DNA of 64,000 nt, from positions 20,247,332-20,311,331 of the forward strand of contig CM040746.1 of assembly GCA_022829145.1 (NCBI GenBank). The letters run 5' to 3'. The stretch comes from Albula goreensis. Lineage: Eukaryota; Chordata; Actinopteri; Albuliformes; Albulidae. This document shows, in pieces, positions 24,701 through 38,742 of the stretch. Numbering within the stretch: the stretch's first letter is position 1; every line of letters begins with the position of its first letter. Both the position numbers and the translations under genes were made by a program. Below the pieces are notes generated by a model. It saw only the letters and a program-made list of their open reading frames with translations, was not told where the DNA came from and made no database searches.

Positions 24701-27700
24701 GCTTAGTTTGTGGTGGCATTTGCTGTAATGCAGTAGTGCTATTGCATTAATAGACTTGTCTTCTCTTGGTATGCATGTTATATATATTGGAAAAAGATAT
24801 ATATATATATATGTATCTATCTTCTTCCAATAAACCAATATACAGGAGGCATAATCATTGCATACATAGATTAGGAATGGGGAGTTAAAGAAGACAAGCC
24901 TGTTGTTGCAGTTTGATACTTCCATGTGGTGTTCATATTTATTATGATCCATTGTTTCAGATTACTGTATAACAATCGTGTGATATCTGTTCCTAAATTG
25001 CCAACTACCCCATCAATCTGGAATTTCAATAGCCTTTAGAAGGCACAATAGATATCACAAAGAAGTGCGTATGTATTTTTATATATACTCCTTTACATGA
25101 ACAGGTCTACTTCAGCTGTTTACAAAACCAACTGCAACACAGCACCAAAGAGACAGTAGCACCTTTTAAAGTGACAATAGTTAAGAAACAATAGGTCTAC
25201 ATTTGTTAACATCCGTTATCCATTTCATTGAGCCAGGCAGCATTACACACATTAAAACATAATTATTCAGACAAAGAACAGCTATTCTACAATTTGTGTA
25301 CAACCCATCAGAAAGGTTTGGAAACTGTACCTGCTCATTCCTACAACAGCAGCACTTGTGCTCACAAATAGCTGCTTAAGGTTATAAGTCGGTCCATCTC
25401 ATTTAATTCATTCGTGCAAGCAGCTAGGCATTTGAAAACAACAACATGAACATGTTTGGTAGGAACAGTGCAGTAGGGCAGTCACAAGGATTTATTAAAT
25501 ATTTTATCTTAATTGGCAACTATTCTGGGTAGGGAAACCCCAGTAAAGATACTGTTCCAGTCTTCAAAAAACAGTAAAACTTTGGAATGAGACAAAGTCA
25601 CTGGCACTCTCGTACTGAATAAGCTGTACAGTAGGTGGAGACATTATTCTCAAGAGCTGACTCCACACATATTTACACTCCCCTATATCAGTGGTACTCA
25701 CTCTTGTGTGGCTCTTTGTAGTCATATATCAAGATCCACATATGATATTTGTATGCTCTTCCCCTCGAAACCTGCAGTAGGGCCACTAGCTGATGTTATT
25801 TTCTTTCATGAATATGCCGTGAAAAATGATTGATCACAGTAAAAAGTGAGCTGTCGTTACCTGTCTGTCACAGTGTCTCAGAGCTGCATGTGACAGGAGT
25901 GGGAGCTGTCTTTTCTGGCCCTGGTCAGAGACGGCACTTAATAGCAGAGGCCAGGTTGAAGACAATTATGCTTCTTTTATGCCTTTGTTCCACAACTAGT
26001 GTTTCCTCCCCCAAAAGTACTAGCTTGTATTCTGTGCAATGACGGCAGAGAGAACACAGGAAATTCCATTATTCCACAGTGCATCAGAGGACACTTAATC
26101 TGAATGGAGAACTGAAAATGAAAGTGCTGCTTCCATTGCTGAACCACCTTGAATGAATGTGGAGAGTGGGGGGTTAATACTCAATGAGATTGGGATTGTC
26201 ACAGGAAGAGGGGATAGATACAGAGAATGCCTCTGCCTAAAGATAAATGAAAGGAATATTCTGGGCTGCCCAGTTAGGAGTGGAAAAAAAGTCAAAGTTG
26301 CAGCACTGCTGTGTGCATAACTGTGGACTAATGCTTAGTACTGTAGTGGCAGGTAGCCATGGAGGTGACATCATCTGCAAGAGGTGAGCTATACAGGGGA
26401 TCCTCCCATGTGGCTGCAAAGCAACAAAATCTTATTTCTCTTTGCAGTTTTCCACAAGATATTTTCTGGAAACAGTGAGGAGTTTTAGCATGGCATAGAA
26501 GGTTCTGATTCCTTTGCAACTAGCCATTAAAAAAATAGTTGGCTGGGATTTCTTGCCAAAGAAATTGCTGGTAAAATTAAATAAACAGGCTGATTTGCCA
26601 TTGCCACACGATATGAAATTTAGTATTATTTCAGTAGTTTTTTGTTGCTTGCAAGGAAATACATGATACATAGTCAAAACATAGAGCTTGAAGCTAAAGC
26701 AAACAATTCAAGAAGAAAAAAATTTAAACAACCTACTCTTGTCATTTACAATCTCCTATAGGGCTCTAATTGACTGTTTCTGTAAATGTTCATGTCCAAA
26801 CAGTTATACAACCAATAGGGCTTACTCTATGGGATACATATGGTTATGTTGAATTTAACACCGGGAGTGAGATTAATTGCAGGTAATTTAAATTAAGCGG
26901 TCACCTATGTGTTGTGTTTATTAAAGCTACCATACATAAATCCCAAAAAGGACTATGGAAGTGGCAGTGGAACGATAAAGCTTACAACTCTGTTATTTAA
27001 AATTCATATATCTTCCATCTCCATACAAGTGACATTGTTGTGGTATTTTTCACTGAAAATAACATTTTGATACTGGCCCAACCCCAACAATAACCACACA
27101 AATACATCTATGCCCACACACCCAACAAGTGAAAAGCTCTCTGTGCATCTTTGTTCATGTTTTTTGAATACAGCCACAGGAGAAAGTTTCACATATATCT
27201 CTGAGGCAGATGGAGTATCACTGCTCCAGACCACCAGTCAGAGTAAGAAAAGACTCATATCAAACATCCACCAGAATTGGGATCTAAACATCCTGAAAAT
27301 TTTCAACTTTAAATGTTAAAGATATGCTATAATAAAATAAATTTAGATGAAATCAAATGGATGAAGGGAAATCCCAAAAGCCAGTTTTGACCTAAAACTC
27401 TGGAATGAACCAAACTGAGTGGTACCAATAATTCCAATATCAGATTCAATCCCCTTCACATAAGTCTAGTATATTTTTAAAATAGATACCAGACATGGAA
27501 AACATCACAACCTCACTTTTGAGTCAAAAAACACAGAGAATCAGCAGGTAAGTAAAAGAAAGGTCCTGATTAAAGCTCTCAAGGTGATTTCCCTATTTAG
27601 TGCAAGAAAACCAGAGGTTTATTGTGAGCATGATTGCCTGACCATACAATGTGACTCACTTAGCAACACTATCCACAAAATGCCACACCCTCCTACAGGG

Positions 27701-30700
27701 TTACCTGCTAGTGTCTTATTCAGTCACTATATTACTGGCCTCACTGATCTTGCCCAAGGAAAAGTAAAAATACATTTGCATTTCACCTAGAACCTGGCTA
27801 ACGCATATGTATGATCTCGAGTTAAGAATGCAAGCAAGGTTAATAGGAATCCCTACGGCCTCTAGTTTATGTTACAAATATTCACCATTCTCTTGGCTGT
27901 ATGACATGCTTGCACAAAGTCACAGATTAAATGTCTGGTGAAACGATCATTGACGGATAAGCTAAGTGAGGTTTACTCAGGCTTGTTGCTCTCAATCAAC
28001 TTTAATTGCTATCAGTGTCCCAAATGCTCATGCATTCAACTCGTTAATAGTCTTACAAAGAGCTCTGTAACAAATATATAGAGATTGCAAAAATGTCTCA
28101 GTCATACTGGGAAACTTGAGCATGTAAAAATGTATTACTGCAATGTCTGGCTAATCAATCAACCAATCACAAACTGTACTCTCCCCACACTTTTGGCATT
28201 TGGGACACCCAACAAGAGGTTAGGTATCACAGCTAAATTCTGCTGAAATCCATTTGAAACAAACACTGCTTGAGAATGTCACTGTAGTTGGGAAAACCTA
28301 ACCCCTCATTATCTCAGCATAACAGCTAGCCATGCATAAAGAAAACATTTTGGATGACTGTCTGCATTGTCTCACCCCTTACACACTCCTGGACCATATG
28401 ACCTTTACAACTGAGGATGGGGTGGGAGAAAAAAAAAAAAAAACTAAAAAAGCTTTTTTTTTTTTTTTTTTGTTCTGTCATTTAACATTTCAAATGTACA
28501 TAATTTACAACAATACTCAGTATAAGAAGTTGCCCAATTACTGAATTAGTGATGCAGTATAAACCTTGTTCTGAAATGGGAGGCCAAGAAAAACAAATGA
28601 GAAACAGCTCACCATGCACTGCTATAAGGCCACAAGTACATGACTGGCCTTTTCCTCCCCCAAGTGGTAAAATGCTATTACCATCAATCACTGCTGAGGG
28701 GGCCACTTGCAGAGTGAACAGATATTTCAGGGACTGATTCCTCTCACTGCATCCAAAAAGTTATGGATACACACATTCTTTTGAGACCATGAAGTAAGAC
28801 ATGGTCAGCCACTTTCCTTGATGGAAAGCACTGTTCAGGTAAGATTGAGCACAAAGTAAATAGATTGGTATACTGTTAATTTACCCACAAAGAGGAACCC
28901 TTCATATGGGTCTCAACTACCTGGGTAAACTCACTGACACTTACTCATAACTTGAGAGTACATTTTAAATCAACAGAGTGCCCACAAACCTTTAGTGCCA
29001 TCTACACCAGCCAATTTCCAAAACTGTGCATGATTGTATGGTGGTGCTCAACCCCTCAAGGCGAAACAAGCTACTGTCAGGGTTTTGACATTTTCTGTCT
29101 GCTGCTATGAAGGGCACTCTTCAAAAGTCTGGGCTTCTTGTCTTTAACATTAGCATATATAAAGGCCTCATGTCCTTAGAAAACAAACCCATGTAATATT
29201 CAGCCCCTTACAAATATTAACATTATATTTAATGGATAAACATATAATGCCATGGACAGTAACATTGTCATTGGCACATAGAATATTGCACACATTAATG
29301 AAATGTTGCACTGAAAGAGAATCATGTGAGCAAGTGAATGTTGGAGAAACATTGGGAGAAAACAAATATATATAAAAAAAATATATATAGAAATGAGACA
29401 TGGTAATGAATTATCCCATTGAAAGATTAAGAACCTTGACAAAACATACTGCCCAAGCCATTGGTCTACATACAGGAAACACCACAATGGGCTATATACA
29501 CATTATTTGCTCTGGACCCAATCCATTATATACTTGCATCCCTTGCAAACTCTGTGAAGAGTAGGCCTTTATAGCATCCATGTTTACATGAAGGTTATAT
29601 CTTGGAAAGCATATGAACAATTTGAGAAGCATTTTTCTGATTTTGGTGAAAACATAAGGGAGGAAAAACAAAGACAAAATAACAAAAGCTTGTCTTTCTT
29701 TGGGGTTTTAACATCCAGCAAACACCTTCAGCCCCAAGTTGTGCGGGTGGCGAACAAGGTAGGGCCAAAAACAAAAACAAACAGCGACCCAAATCGTCAA
29801 ACCTGCATGTAAACGTGCAAAGTGTGTAAGGCACCAGGTCGTTGAAGAGGATGCTCCGTACAGCTCAACATGCAGCCACTGCTTTCTTATCGCTAACTTC
29901 ATTCTAATTCTGACTGATACACCTTTATGTTGCCCCATTAGTGGTGATTATAGTTCCCACAGAAAACGTGGGTATTTCACTAGATATGGAATAGATCTGA
30001 TTCACAAAATCATATAATTTGCATTTTTAAAGTTAGAACTTCCGTCTATAAATTTGCCCAAAATGTACGATTTCATATGGATAAAAATAACATTTACAGT
30101 AATTATAGCAACAAATCGTAAGTGGGAGTGCTCCAGGCCCGACACTGCTGCATGTTGTCACTGACTTGCTTATCAAAAACAACAAACACGTTTATACACA
30201 ATGCATGACGAGCTGACACAAACAGTCTCCGAAATTTTCATTTAAAATAAGGTCATATGACTAAAGAAATAAAATGGTTAAGAATCGGTTTAAAGTTTAA
30301 ATGTATTCGTATTGACACATAAGATACACTGACCAGTTGTATATCTGTAGGGATCTGATGCAATGCATATTGTAATACAGAGCACTCCTGTTGTTTGTCT
30401 ATGTACATTGACCTCTACAAACGGCTGCATAACATTTAATAGAACTCCGACATCATGCCTAGCCCTCTCAGATATATGTATTCTAACACATCTACTCACA
30501 GGTAAATAGGGTGGCAAGTATACGGACAACCTCTTTTAAAAATGTTTAACGTTTTGGTTAAAAAAGGTGTTCCAAAATATCTGCTTTGTGCTGAATTCGA
30601 ATGTTAGCTCACGCGAAAGGACTTTTTCTCGTATATCTCGGCAATATTTCAATTTGAACATTGCACCAATTTAATAGTTCGAACGTGTATAAAAGTTCCT

Positions 30701-30977
30701 GGTTAATTAGGGAAATAAACACTTTTTTTATAATTTTAATCAAGTAGGAAACAGTTCATATATAATGTTATTACTCTGTTTTAGCAGCTGCTTACTGTTT
30801 ATTGGTGGTTAAGTAGGTAAACATCCAGCGATGAGTGACATCAAGTCTTAACTGTCAGTTCGTGAGGGTTTCGTGGGTGGTGCTCCCTTGGAGTTAAACA
30901 GTTACAGTTTAATTCTATGTTTCTGTTTACAGTAACGTTTTCATTATAACTTTTTTGCACGAATTCCTTTGCAGTTA
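21741..30977. other. Tail-to-tail gap between PSD2 and PURA
   Basis: AT-rich with scattered short ORFs but no recognisable coding exon. Part is probably PURA 3' UTR, which is long in other vertebrates. IGIP, the neighbour of PURA in mammals, was looked for by its short cysteine-containing motif and not found. The A/T inverted run at 28435-28471 and a small TA run near 24800 are the only clear repeats. Confidence 0.5.
28435..28471. repeat. Adjacent poly(A) and poly(T) runs
   Basis: An A-run, CT, AAAAAAGC and then a T-run form a near-perfect inverted repeat able to fold back. It lies between PSD2 and PURA. Confidence 0.8.
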
Positions 30978-31829
30978 TCAATCCTCTTCTCTGTCATCAC
31001 CATGCATCTCCTCCTGAAGATCGCAAACCCTTCTCTCTCTCTGCCGGTCTTGAATTTTTTTCATATCCTCTGCGTATTTACAGAAGGTGCTCCCGAATTT
31101 GGACCAGACTTTGTACGGTACCGTTATGGAGTTACGGTATGTAGGCTTCACCTCGCTGACCCTCATGAAGACCCCGTACTTATTCGAGCCCACATCGAAG
31201 AAAAACCGCTTGTTGTCCACAGTCAATGAGGTGCCCTCGGGTAACTCAGCAGGTTCGTCCTCCACTCCGTAGTCATCGATGAGTTTAGCCAAAGCATCGC
31301 GAAACTCAATAAGTCCCTGTGCAGGTAGAGCAATAGTCTGGCCTTGCGCGGATCCCAGACCGGGCCCCCGGTTTACAGTCTGCCGAATCCTCAGAAACCG
31401 GCCTCTCTGGTTTTCTTTCAAATCCATGTAGTACTTCCGATTCTCTCTCACCAGGAACTCGCTCTTAAGCGCTCGCCGGGGCTCGTCCTGTGCTATGTCC
31501 GGATTACTAGGCCCTAACTGGGCATAATGTTCGATGAAGTCCCCCAGGTAATCTCGGAACTCCACAGCCACGGACATAGAGAGCGTGAGGCGGCTCTTAT
31601 TTCCTCCGGCCCCGACCTCCGCTATCTTGAGAAAGCGGCCCTTTGCGTTTTGCTTAACGTCCAGGTAGAAACGTTTGTTCTGGATGTCAACCCGTTTGGA
31701 TGCGAGCTCCTGGGTTTCATGCTGCAGCCCGGAAGCCGCACCCGCCCCTCCGGTCACTGGGTGTAAGGAACCGGCGCCCGGGCCTGTGACTGCTCCTCCC
31801 TGCTCACTTCCACTGTCTCTGTCCGCCAT
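30978..31829 (-). CDS. pura: Pur-alpha, single coding exon
   Basis: The ORF encodes 283 residues starting [12 protein letters not shown]. Three PUR repeats are visible: about 43-106 ([20 protein letters not shown]), 122-188 ([20 protein letters not shown]) and 200-262 ([20 protein letters not shown]). Pur-alpha binds purine-rich single-stranded DNA and RNA, takes part in transcription control and dendritic mRNA transport, and acts as a dimer through repeat III. Human PURA is 322 residues; here the N-terminal glycine run is reduced to a short Gly/Ala/Pro segment and the glutamine-rich C-terminus is replaced by a short acidic tail (HGDDREED). The intact intronless coding exon is normal for the family, so this is not a retrocopy. 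[12 protein letters not shown], the [17 protein letters not shown] block and the neighbours favour PURA over PURB or PURG. Confidence 0.96.
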   Translation of the reverse strand: MADRDSGSEQGGAVTGPGAGSLHPVTGGAGAASGLQHETQELASKRVDIQNKRFYLDVKQNAKGRFLKIAEVGAGGNKSRLTLSMSVAVEFRDYLGDFIEHYAQLGPSNPDIAQDEPRRALKSEFLVRENRKYYMDLKENQRGRFLRIRQTVNRGPGLGSAQGQTIALPAQGLIEFRDALAKLIDDYGVEDEPAELPEGTSLTVDNKRFFFDVGSNKYGVFMRVSEVKPTYRNSITVPYKVWSKFGSTFCKYAEDMKKIQDRQRERRVCDLQEEMHGDDREED

Positions 31830-31909
31830 GATGCGTCCTGCCCGCCTGCCTGCCTTCTCTCCCTCTGCCTGCTGTAAGCAACCCTACTGCCAGCCAGCCA
31901 CGCCGTCGC

Positions 31910-31919
31910 TCTCGCGAGA
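31910..31919. promoter_or_regulatory. pura: TCTCGCGAGA palindrome (CGCG element) upstream of PURA
   Basis: The 10-bp palindrome TCTCGCGAGA lies 81 bases upstream of the PURA start codon, in a locally CpG-rich stretch. This motif is a known element of vertebrate CpG-island promoters, bound by BANP and reported for ZBTB33/Kaiso. It marks the likely core promoter of PURA. Confidence 0.7.
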
Positions 31920-31920
31920 T

Positions 31921-31963
31921 CTGCAGAAAAACGCAAGAAAAACAGAACTTGAGGGTTGCTCAC
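31921..31963 (-). other. Splice-like donor and acceptor in the PURA 5' leader
   Basis: On the minus strand, GGCAG|GTGAGC sits at 31966-31961 and a pyrimidine-rich TTTTTCTGCAG acceptor ends at 31921. Used as a pair they would define a 43-nt intron, below the usual vertebrate minimum. The acceptor may instead pair with a donor further upstream, or both may be chance. Confidence 0.25.
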
Positions 31964-31999
31964 CTGCCGTCCGTAAGGCCACAAAAACGTGCAGTTAAA

Positions 32000-32242
32000 C
32001 GTCTTTGCTACTCACGATGTAGCCTGTTTAAGTAGCATAAAACAGCCCAAAATTAAGATTATTTATACGCACCGATTTAAAGATATTCGGATTTACCAAC
32101 TGAGTGTTTTTTCTACAATTTCATTGTTTTTTAATAATAATTGACTCATGTTTCAATTTTCGTTTCCAAAATCAAAACAAAGATCTCTCCTATAGGCTAA
32201 CCGGCATTAACAGAATAGACTACTATCGACGTAATAATAAGC

Positions 32243-32275
<33 letters not shown>

Positions 32276-35200
32276 GCAGAAGAAAAAGAAGAAGAAATAT
32301 CCCAGTTTTGGATGATTCTGACAAGTGATGTGTAAAAATCTGATATTTAGTAAAAAAAAAAAAAAAAAAAAAAAAGGTATTTATTGTCTACCTTAACTTT
32401 TTGTAATGTAATTTTTCATAATGTTTTTTTTTTTTTTTGTCACAGAACATAGTTTCTCAACAAAACATGAATAAACTACAAATGGTATTTTGGGGGGAGT
32501 CCCTTTATTAGGCCTACGACAAAATATCGCATCTTTAGACATCACTTCTCTGAGTGAATTGCAGCCTACTTAGAATGTTGGATAGTAGGATTATACACCA
32601 AAAAGTCCACAGGATTAACAAATTGACATGAAAGAACCATTTGTAAATAGGCTATACTACGATTCTATAGTAAGCTATCAAAGAGCCCGTTAGTAGATAA
32701 TAACAATAAATAGCCTAACCATTATAGAACCATATTGGCCTATATTTTCAAATGGTTTGTCAATGTAGGCTACCCGGAAAGGCTCCAATTTTATTAAGAG
32801 CAAGGAGTCCTCTTTTGGAGTTATTCATGTCATTTAAATTAGACTTTTGATTTTGCCTATAGCAGGGTTGTCTTTAAATTGAAATGTCTTTAAAGAAATA
32901 ACATATATGGGTCATGCTACAGAAACTTCCACTTTTCTGTCTGCAGCCTTTGCAGAACGCACTGTAAATAGACTGCATAGTCACAAATAATTTACATATT
33001 TGAACAATACACAGTGTTATTTGAACAATTATACATATTTAAACCATGAACTGGGCAAAATTAGTTTTCCATCAATTTTATGAAATTCTAAGTACAAGAA
33101 AAGTGCTTGTCCTCATGGTTATGTATGGAGGTTTAGGTGCATATTTTGAGTTTAAAAATACATTTCTCTCCCATTTTTAATGCAATAATGTATACATCAC
33201 TATCACATTTATGAAATGGGCCTGACGTCATGTGCAGAATAGATTGAAAAATAACATTTCTAAAAAGGCTTTTAATTTTGTCGTAATGTAACACCAGTGA
33301 CAAAAAGGCAGCCCACATATTTAATTCAGTAGAAGAGAATAATAAAAATCCATTGAGCTCTCATTTATATGGATTCATACAGTCAATCGGTTAACTAAGA
33401 CTGTAGCTTAAGTTTTAATGTTGGAAAATGAGATAAGCTTTATGATGTGTTGCTATCCAAGTGGACGTTCCTGAAGAATGACTCATATTAGAATCATATT
33501 AGAATTAGATCAAACAGATTTTTAGCTGTAATTATATGAATAAATCAATTAAAATGTAATCCGTTTCAAAAGGATCATTTGCGACCTCTCATGAAAGAAA
33601 AATGAAATCCCTTAAATCACTTACGAGAAGTAATCTGACTGATTACAATTAAAATATTCCCCTTTTGAAACAAGGAAATCAGTTTTTGACTAAACTGTGA
33701 AATATAATATAGAATATAATTTTTGGAAACCGTTTATGACCTCCTGTGGCATTGAGAGTCATCCAGCAATAACCAAATGTCTAATTTAGAACACGTCAAG
33801 AATTGCAATTAAGGTTAGAACGAAAATCAGCATTCAACCAAGGTTAAGAACCTCTGCCCCAATTTACCCAATCTAACCATCTGATTTGGCCATTAGGCTA
33901 CACAAAACAAACCACTCCTAAATGACATGTAGGACTGGGTGTCAACGCATCAACCGAAATTTAAACACATTTAATCTTATCGATCGAATTGCTTAAATTA
34001 TCCTTACTGACTCTTCCGGCATGCTCTCTCCTGTTGGTATAGGCCTTCTCGAGCACTGATCAGTTAGCCAGTTGTAAACCCTTATAAAAAATAAGGTAAG
34101 CGCACGCACAATGACCAAAAACCCATGGAATAATGCAAACTTTAAGATATTGTTTCTTTAAGAAATTGTATATTCTTTTCGTACTATGGTTTCTGAATTA
34201 AGGCCTACTGAATAGTGGTAGCATTGCTGCCAGTGTAGTGGTTGCGGCAATAGCTAGGTGGAATATGAGGATACGTTAAGTAATGTACTGTACTGAATAT
34301 TTGGTGTATGGAGAATTGCTGTCACTTTAACATAACAGTAGTAGGAATGTTTCTTTTTTTTTATAGAACACGGAATACAATTGTGTTGTATAGTTGTGCA
34401 ACATACTTGAGAGGGTCTGACATACAGTGGGTACAGTGTAATAGAATGTTATACAATTACTGTTATCATATCTTTCACACAGCAATTCTGAGATGAACAC
34501 ACACACATAATACGAAGCTTATGCATACTACATACACGTCATATGTATGTACATTTATGAATATATGAAACATTTACATATAATTCGCCACTACAAATAA
34601 TACCTTATGAAAACTGATTCTGCTGCTACTACTACTAGCCTAGTAATTGTTACAATTGCTAAGAGTTCAGTATTTTGAGTTTCCAGACGTCTTTATCATT
34701 ACACAAATATTACGTAAATATTATATGACTTACCATAATTTATTTCCTTTCTCAACCACATATATTCTAAATTACATCCCTTTTTTAAAGACAGTACTAC
34801 ATTTATTTACTGTTTTCATAGTTTTTATATCCCTCTTTGTTGTTCAGTGTAGCTTGGATTGAAGAAATAATGTTTGCAGATATATCTGTCGCTCTGGGTA
34901 AGCTAATTGTAAATCTAGGTAGAACTTTAGGTAGACCAAATTAAAAAAAAAAAAACATTTATTATTTAATCCAGTTTGAAAACTGCATTAAAACTGGATC
35001 TGGTGTTTCCAGAAATATCTACCCGTCTGGGTGGGCGAATCATGTATAAGATCTGCGCTTGAAATTGTACTGAATTTCCCCTGAAATATATTAACCGTTC
35101 CGTAGTTAAAGTAAAAAAAAATAGTTAAAGTAGTTAAAACATAATAATCTTTGTAAAAACTTGATAAAATATGTTCCACTGCATGGGGAATATTTTTTAA

Positions 35201-37762
35201 AGGCGAACAGATTTCGTTAGTATGTAATGGAATCGGTTTCTGTAGCAACTGTAGGCCTAATAATAGTTAATTCAGTTATGTGCAAATCGGATAAGTTAAG
35301 CCTATGTTTTAAAAAATAAATAAATAAAAAGAAAGAAAATAAAAAACAACGGCATTTAAAAAAATGACTGTGTACGACGGAAGCAGCTGACATACAGCTA
35401 TTGATATATTTAGGGATAAATAACCCAATTAAATGTGTTGAAGAGAAGTATATATAATAAGTATTTTTCTTTCAATAGAATATTATTATAGTATAATTAC
35501 TACTGCTACAGTGTTGTGTGTGTATATATACACACACACAACAAGCAGTTTTTACATTTAAATTGAATGACAAAAAATATTTTACTTATCTATAAGTGGT
35601 AAATATAGATATCAAAAAAGTAAACTGTTTTCAAAAGGACCTTAGCTGTAGTCCTTTTGTGATTTCAAGGAAAAATAGTCTGAGTATTTATGTACTGTGC
35701 TTCAAATATTGAAATAATTTATAATGCTAAAATCATTATTCATGATTGTCTTTTAAATTATTAAAAATGAAGACAGAAGTGCTTGTAAGAAAAGATCGCG
35801 TACACATTTTTAACGTTATAAATGGCAGGCTAAAGGAGTAGATGAGTATATGAACTTAAAATTCATGAAACAACTCAATGCATTTTTAACACTAAAAAGT
35901 TTCATTAAAGCCATATTTCATTTAGAATACTTTACCTTGCTTAAGATTAAACATGTATACATTTTCGCCAGCACGATGCATTATGCACAGGTATGTATGG
36001 ATTAAAAATGCTTGCGCGAGATTTATGTGCCCAGTTAAAACAGATTTGCAGTTTTCACTCACAAAAATCTTCTGAGACAGTCATCTGGTTTTTCCAAAAC
36101 AGTAAAAACCATGATCTACAGAATTTCTTTTCAGACCATCAGGTCAGATTGATAATCTGTACATAGTTCAATTTATTGTTCTATAATGTTACATTGACAA
36201 ATGCATGCATTAAATTAATGGCGATTCATGTGGTTCCCACACAGATCATAGTGGCCTAAAAGCATTTCTTGCCACTCAGCTGGTGGCTGACTCTCTGCTC
36301 CACACAAAGGCCTATTGCAGCAGCCTATGTAGTTGAATTAAAATAGGTTAATTAACCTTTAATATGACCATTCGTAACTAATCTTACATGTCCGCCAATG
36401 CTACATTTCATGACATGTGCAACAAATCGCAGAGAATGTCACATGCAAACCAAAAAATGGACTTCATGACTTGGTCTAGATGAAAATGCAAATATCATTG
36501 TCGCCTTTGGATAGTTGTCTAAAATTCTTGTCCACATAATGTGCACCCAATCATCAATCGTTAAGAAAGGAACTGACGGAGATACTAGCTTTTAAAATTC
36601 GACATTAATTGCATTTATCATCTTATTTGTATTTATCATTTAATTTCAATAACCAATGTGTTAATTATCTTTCAAACTGTAGATATATTATTTACCATGG
36701 ACCGTCGTGTTACTTTTTCATTGTCGCAGATTAGTGTTAGTCTTAATTTTGGATTTAAAACCGGTTATCTTTGCCAGAAAGAAAAATATGAAGTTGAAAC
36801 ATATTTTCTGAATACCCAACATCCGATTATTTTAGAAAGATAGCGAGGTGGGGAGACAACATAGTTTTCTCAGAGTAAGATAACGCATTTTCCATACCAA
36901 GTGTCAACTCCAAACCTGAGCTGTGAGTCCTAAAAGTGTATATTCCAAGTAATGATAGTCCGATTTTAAGATTGAAAATGCACTTACAATGCATATACCT
37001 CAAGTATGGATTCGGCCCAAAGTGGATTCGACATCTGGTCTTCACACACCAGCCACTCAACATGCTTACTTATGTTCTTGTGCAAACCAGACTACGTTCG
37101 CCCCAGTCCCATACATCTCTGATAGAGCTATAAATGAACTCATAGTATACAAGTAATGTTTACTCATTATGTTTACGCAATTATCATGTTATACATATAC
37201 GGGTACAATTTGAAGAAGTTCTGTCTCTGTGAGGAATCCGTGGCTCATATGTTGTAAATTATTAATGTAGCATGCTTGTTTCACTTTGCTGAAATCCAAC
37301 GGGCTCAGGTTTCATATAAAATGTCGGTAAGATAATGTGTCCCCCATGTCTGGTCCACTAGCAACCAGTGGTATATGCTTGTGAGCTCCATGTTAACCTC
37401 TTCTTAAATCTCGTGGGAAATGGATTATGTAATTATGCGTGGCAATGTTCATCTGCTGCTAGTAGCGTGTCCCTGCGAAAGTCCCATGACAGTAAGAGGT
37501 CAAAGAGTTATGCGCTCTACAAGTTTGATGTTAAACACCTTACTGATTTATGTCCTGTACAGATCTCCAATGAGTGCCACTTCTTAACACTACTTTAGTG
37601 AATCAAATCTAGTATTTCTATTACAAGTAAACCACACTGCGTCAGTGAATACAATATGCCCTCGATATCAAATCGCTTGAATGATTAAAGTGACACAGTA
37701 ATGGGTAAAATTACAAAATATATATATTTATATATTTGCTATAACGCTGCTAAAAAACTGAT
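32000..37762. other. Head-to-head gap between PURA and NRG2
   Basis: Very AT-rich, with an (AAT)n microsatellite, homopolymer runs near 32350 and 32430, and a GT/TA/CA palindrome near 35513-35542. I see no coding exon. Regulatory elements for PURA or NRG2 may be present but cannot be picked out by eye. Confidence 0.5.
32232..32276 (+). repeat. (AAT)n microsatellite
   Basis: A run of AAT trinucleotides with one interruption (AAGCT), upstream of PURA. Confidence 0.92.
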
Positions 37763-37774
37763 ATGAGCGACAAT

Positions 37775-38090
37775 GATCTGCAAAGCTTACCCGGCTATGT
37801 CTACCGGCTAAGCGCTATTGAGCTTCTGCGCAGCCCGTTGCAGACAGACTCCTGTAGATATAGGAGAGGTGAAGTATGCGAGCTAGGGAGGCCTTTTCTG
37901 ATGCTGACGCGGCGTATCTTCAAGGATCCGCCGTTTCACAAGATGGAAAGAAACTGCGAGTGGTGGCATGGAGACGGAAGCACGCACGGCTTCAACGCCA
38001 CACGCTTGTTCTCTGATGTCAACGCGTTTGATTCTCGGGAAATCCTGATATCCTGCGCCTCGCGCTGTGGCTCACGGGGTATTACAGTCT
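37775..38090. other. CpG-rich block at the start of unit 1
   Basis: By count this block holds about 24 CpG dinucleotides, against about 8 in its counterpart at 45093-45405. An open frame of 115 codons (37763-38110) runs through it, but the counterpart has stops in the matching frame and the protein resembles nothing I know. A distal promoter or regulatory CpG cluster is more likely than a gene. Confidence 0.45.
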
Positions 38091-38742
38091 TTATTGTGAA
38101 TTTTTTTTAACACAATAAATGTTATTCTAACCATTATTTGATTACTCAAAGACCGAAGAGTTCACATTTAAAGCTCGAAATAGTATACGCTTAATGGCTT
38201 TTGAACAGTTAGGTCTATATATGATTGCGGTTACTATTCCCGATTATGCTGCGTAAGAGATTACATTCAGTGAGTAAAACAGAATTTGTCTCGACAGCAG
38301 ATGGATTGCCACCATTAACTGCCAAAGTTGAACCATCTAGTCGAGTCTCTTTTTGTCGTTACTAATTAGTTTGCTGATTTTTGTGTTAAAATGTTTCCAA
38401 TTTTTCCAATTGACCAGCTTGGCTTTCATAACGTCTGGTTTCACGATTTGAAACGATGAGCTCTTAAATGAAATATACTGCAGTTTATCAATAAACAGAT
38501 GACAGTGCATATCACATCAATCAGATATACTTGCCGCTTTATTTGTTTTTACACATTTTACTTTTCAATCAACCTCTTAAATGCACATGTGAGCCTACGG
38601 CAGAATTAATAAAACTTTTGCCAGTTTTTCCTTTATATTTCCTTTTTATTGTTATGCGAATTTGGTGCACACCTGGTCTTAAATGGGGTTTCTCAAGTAA
38701 ATAAATTATGCCATTCTGGAGCGCAGCAACAGTCGATGCATG

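Noticed and set aside
31527..31998. Plus-strand ORFs opposite PURA
   Set aside because: They are antisense shadows of a highly conserved GC-rich coding exon.
35513..35542. GT/TA/CA palindrome as a regulatory site
   Set aside because: It is a simple-sequence palindrome of adjoining GT, TA and CA runs with no further support.
37763..38110. 115-codon ORF as a protein gene
   Set aside because: The duplicate at 45093-45405 has stops in the matching frame and no known domain is seen. High CpG content explains the lack of stops.
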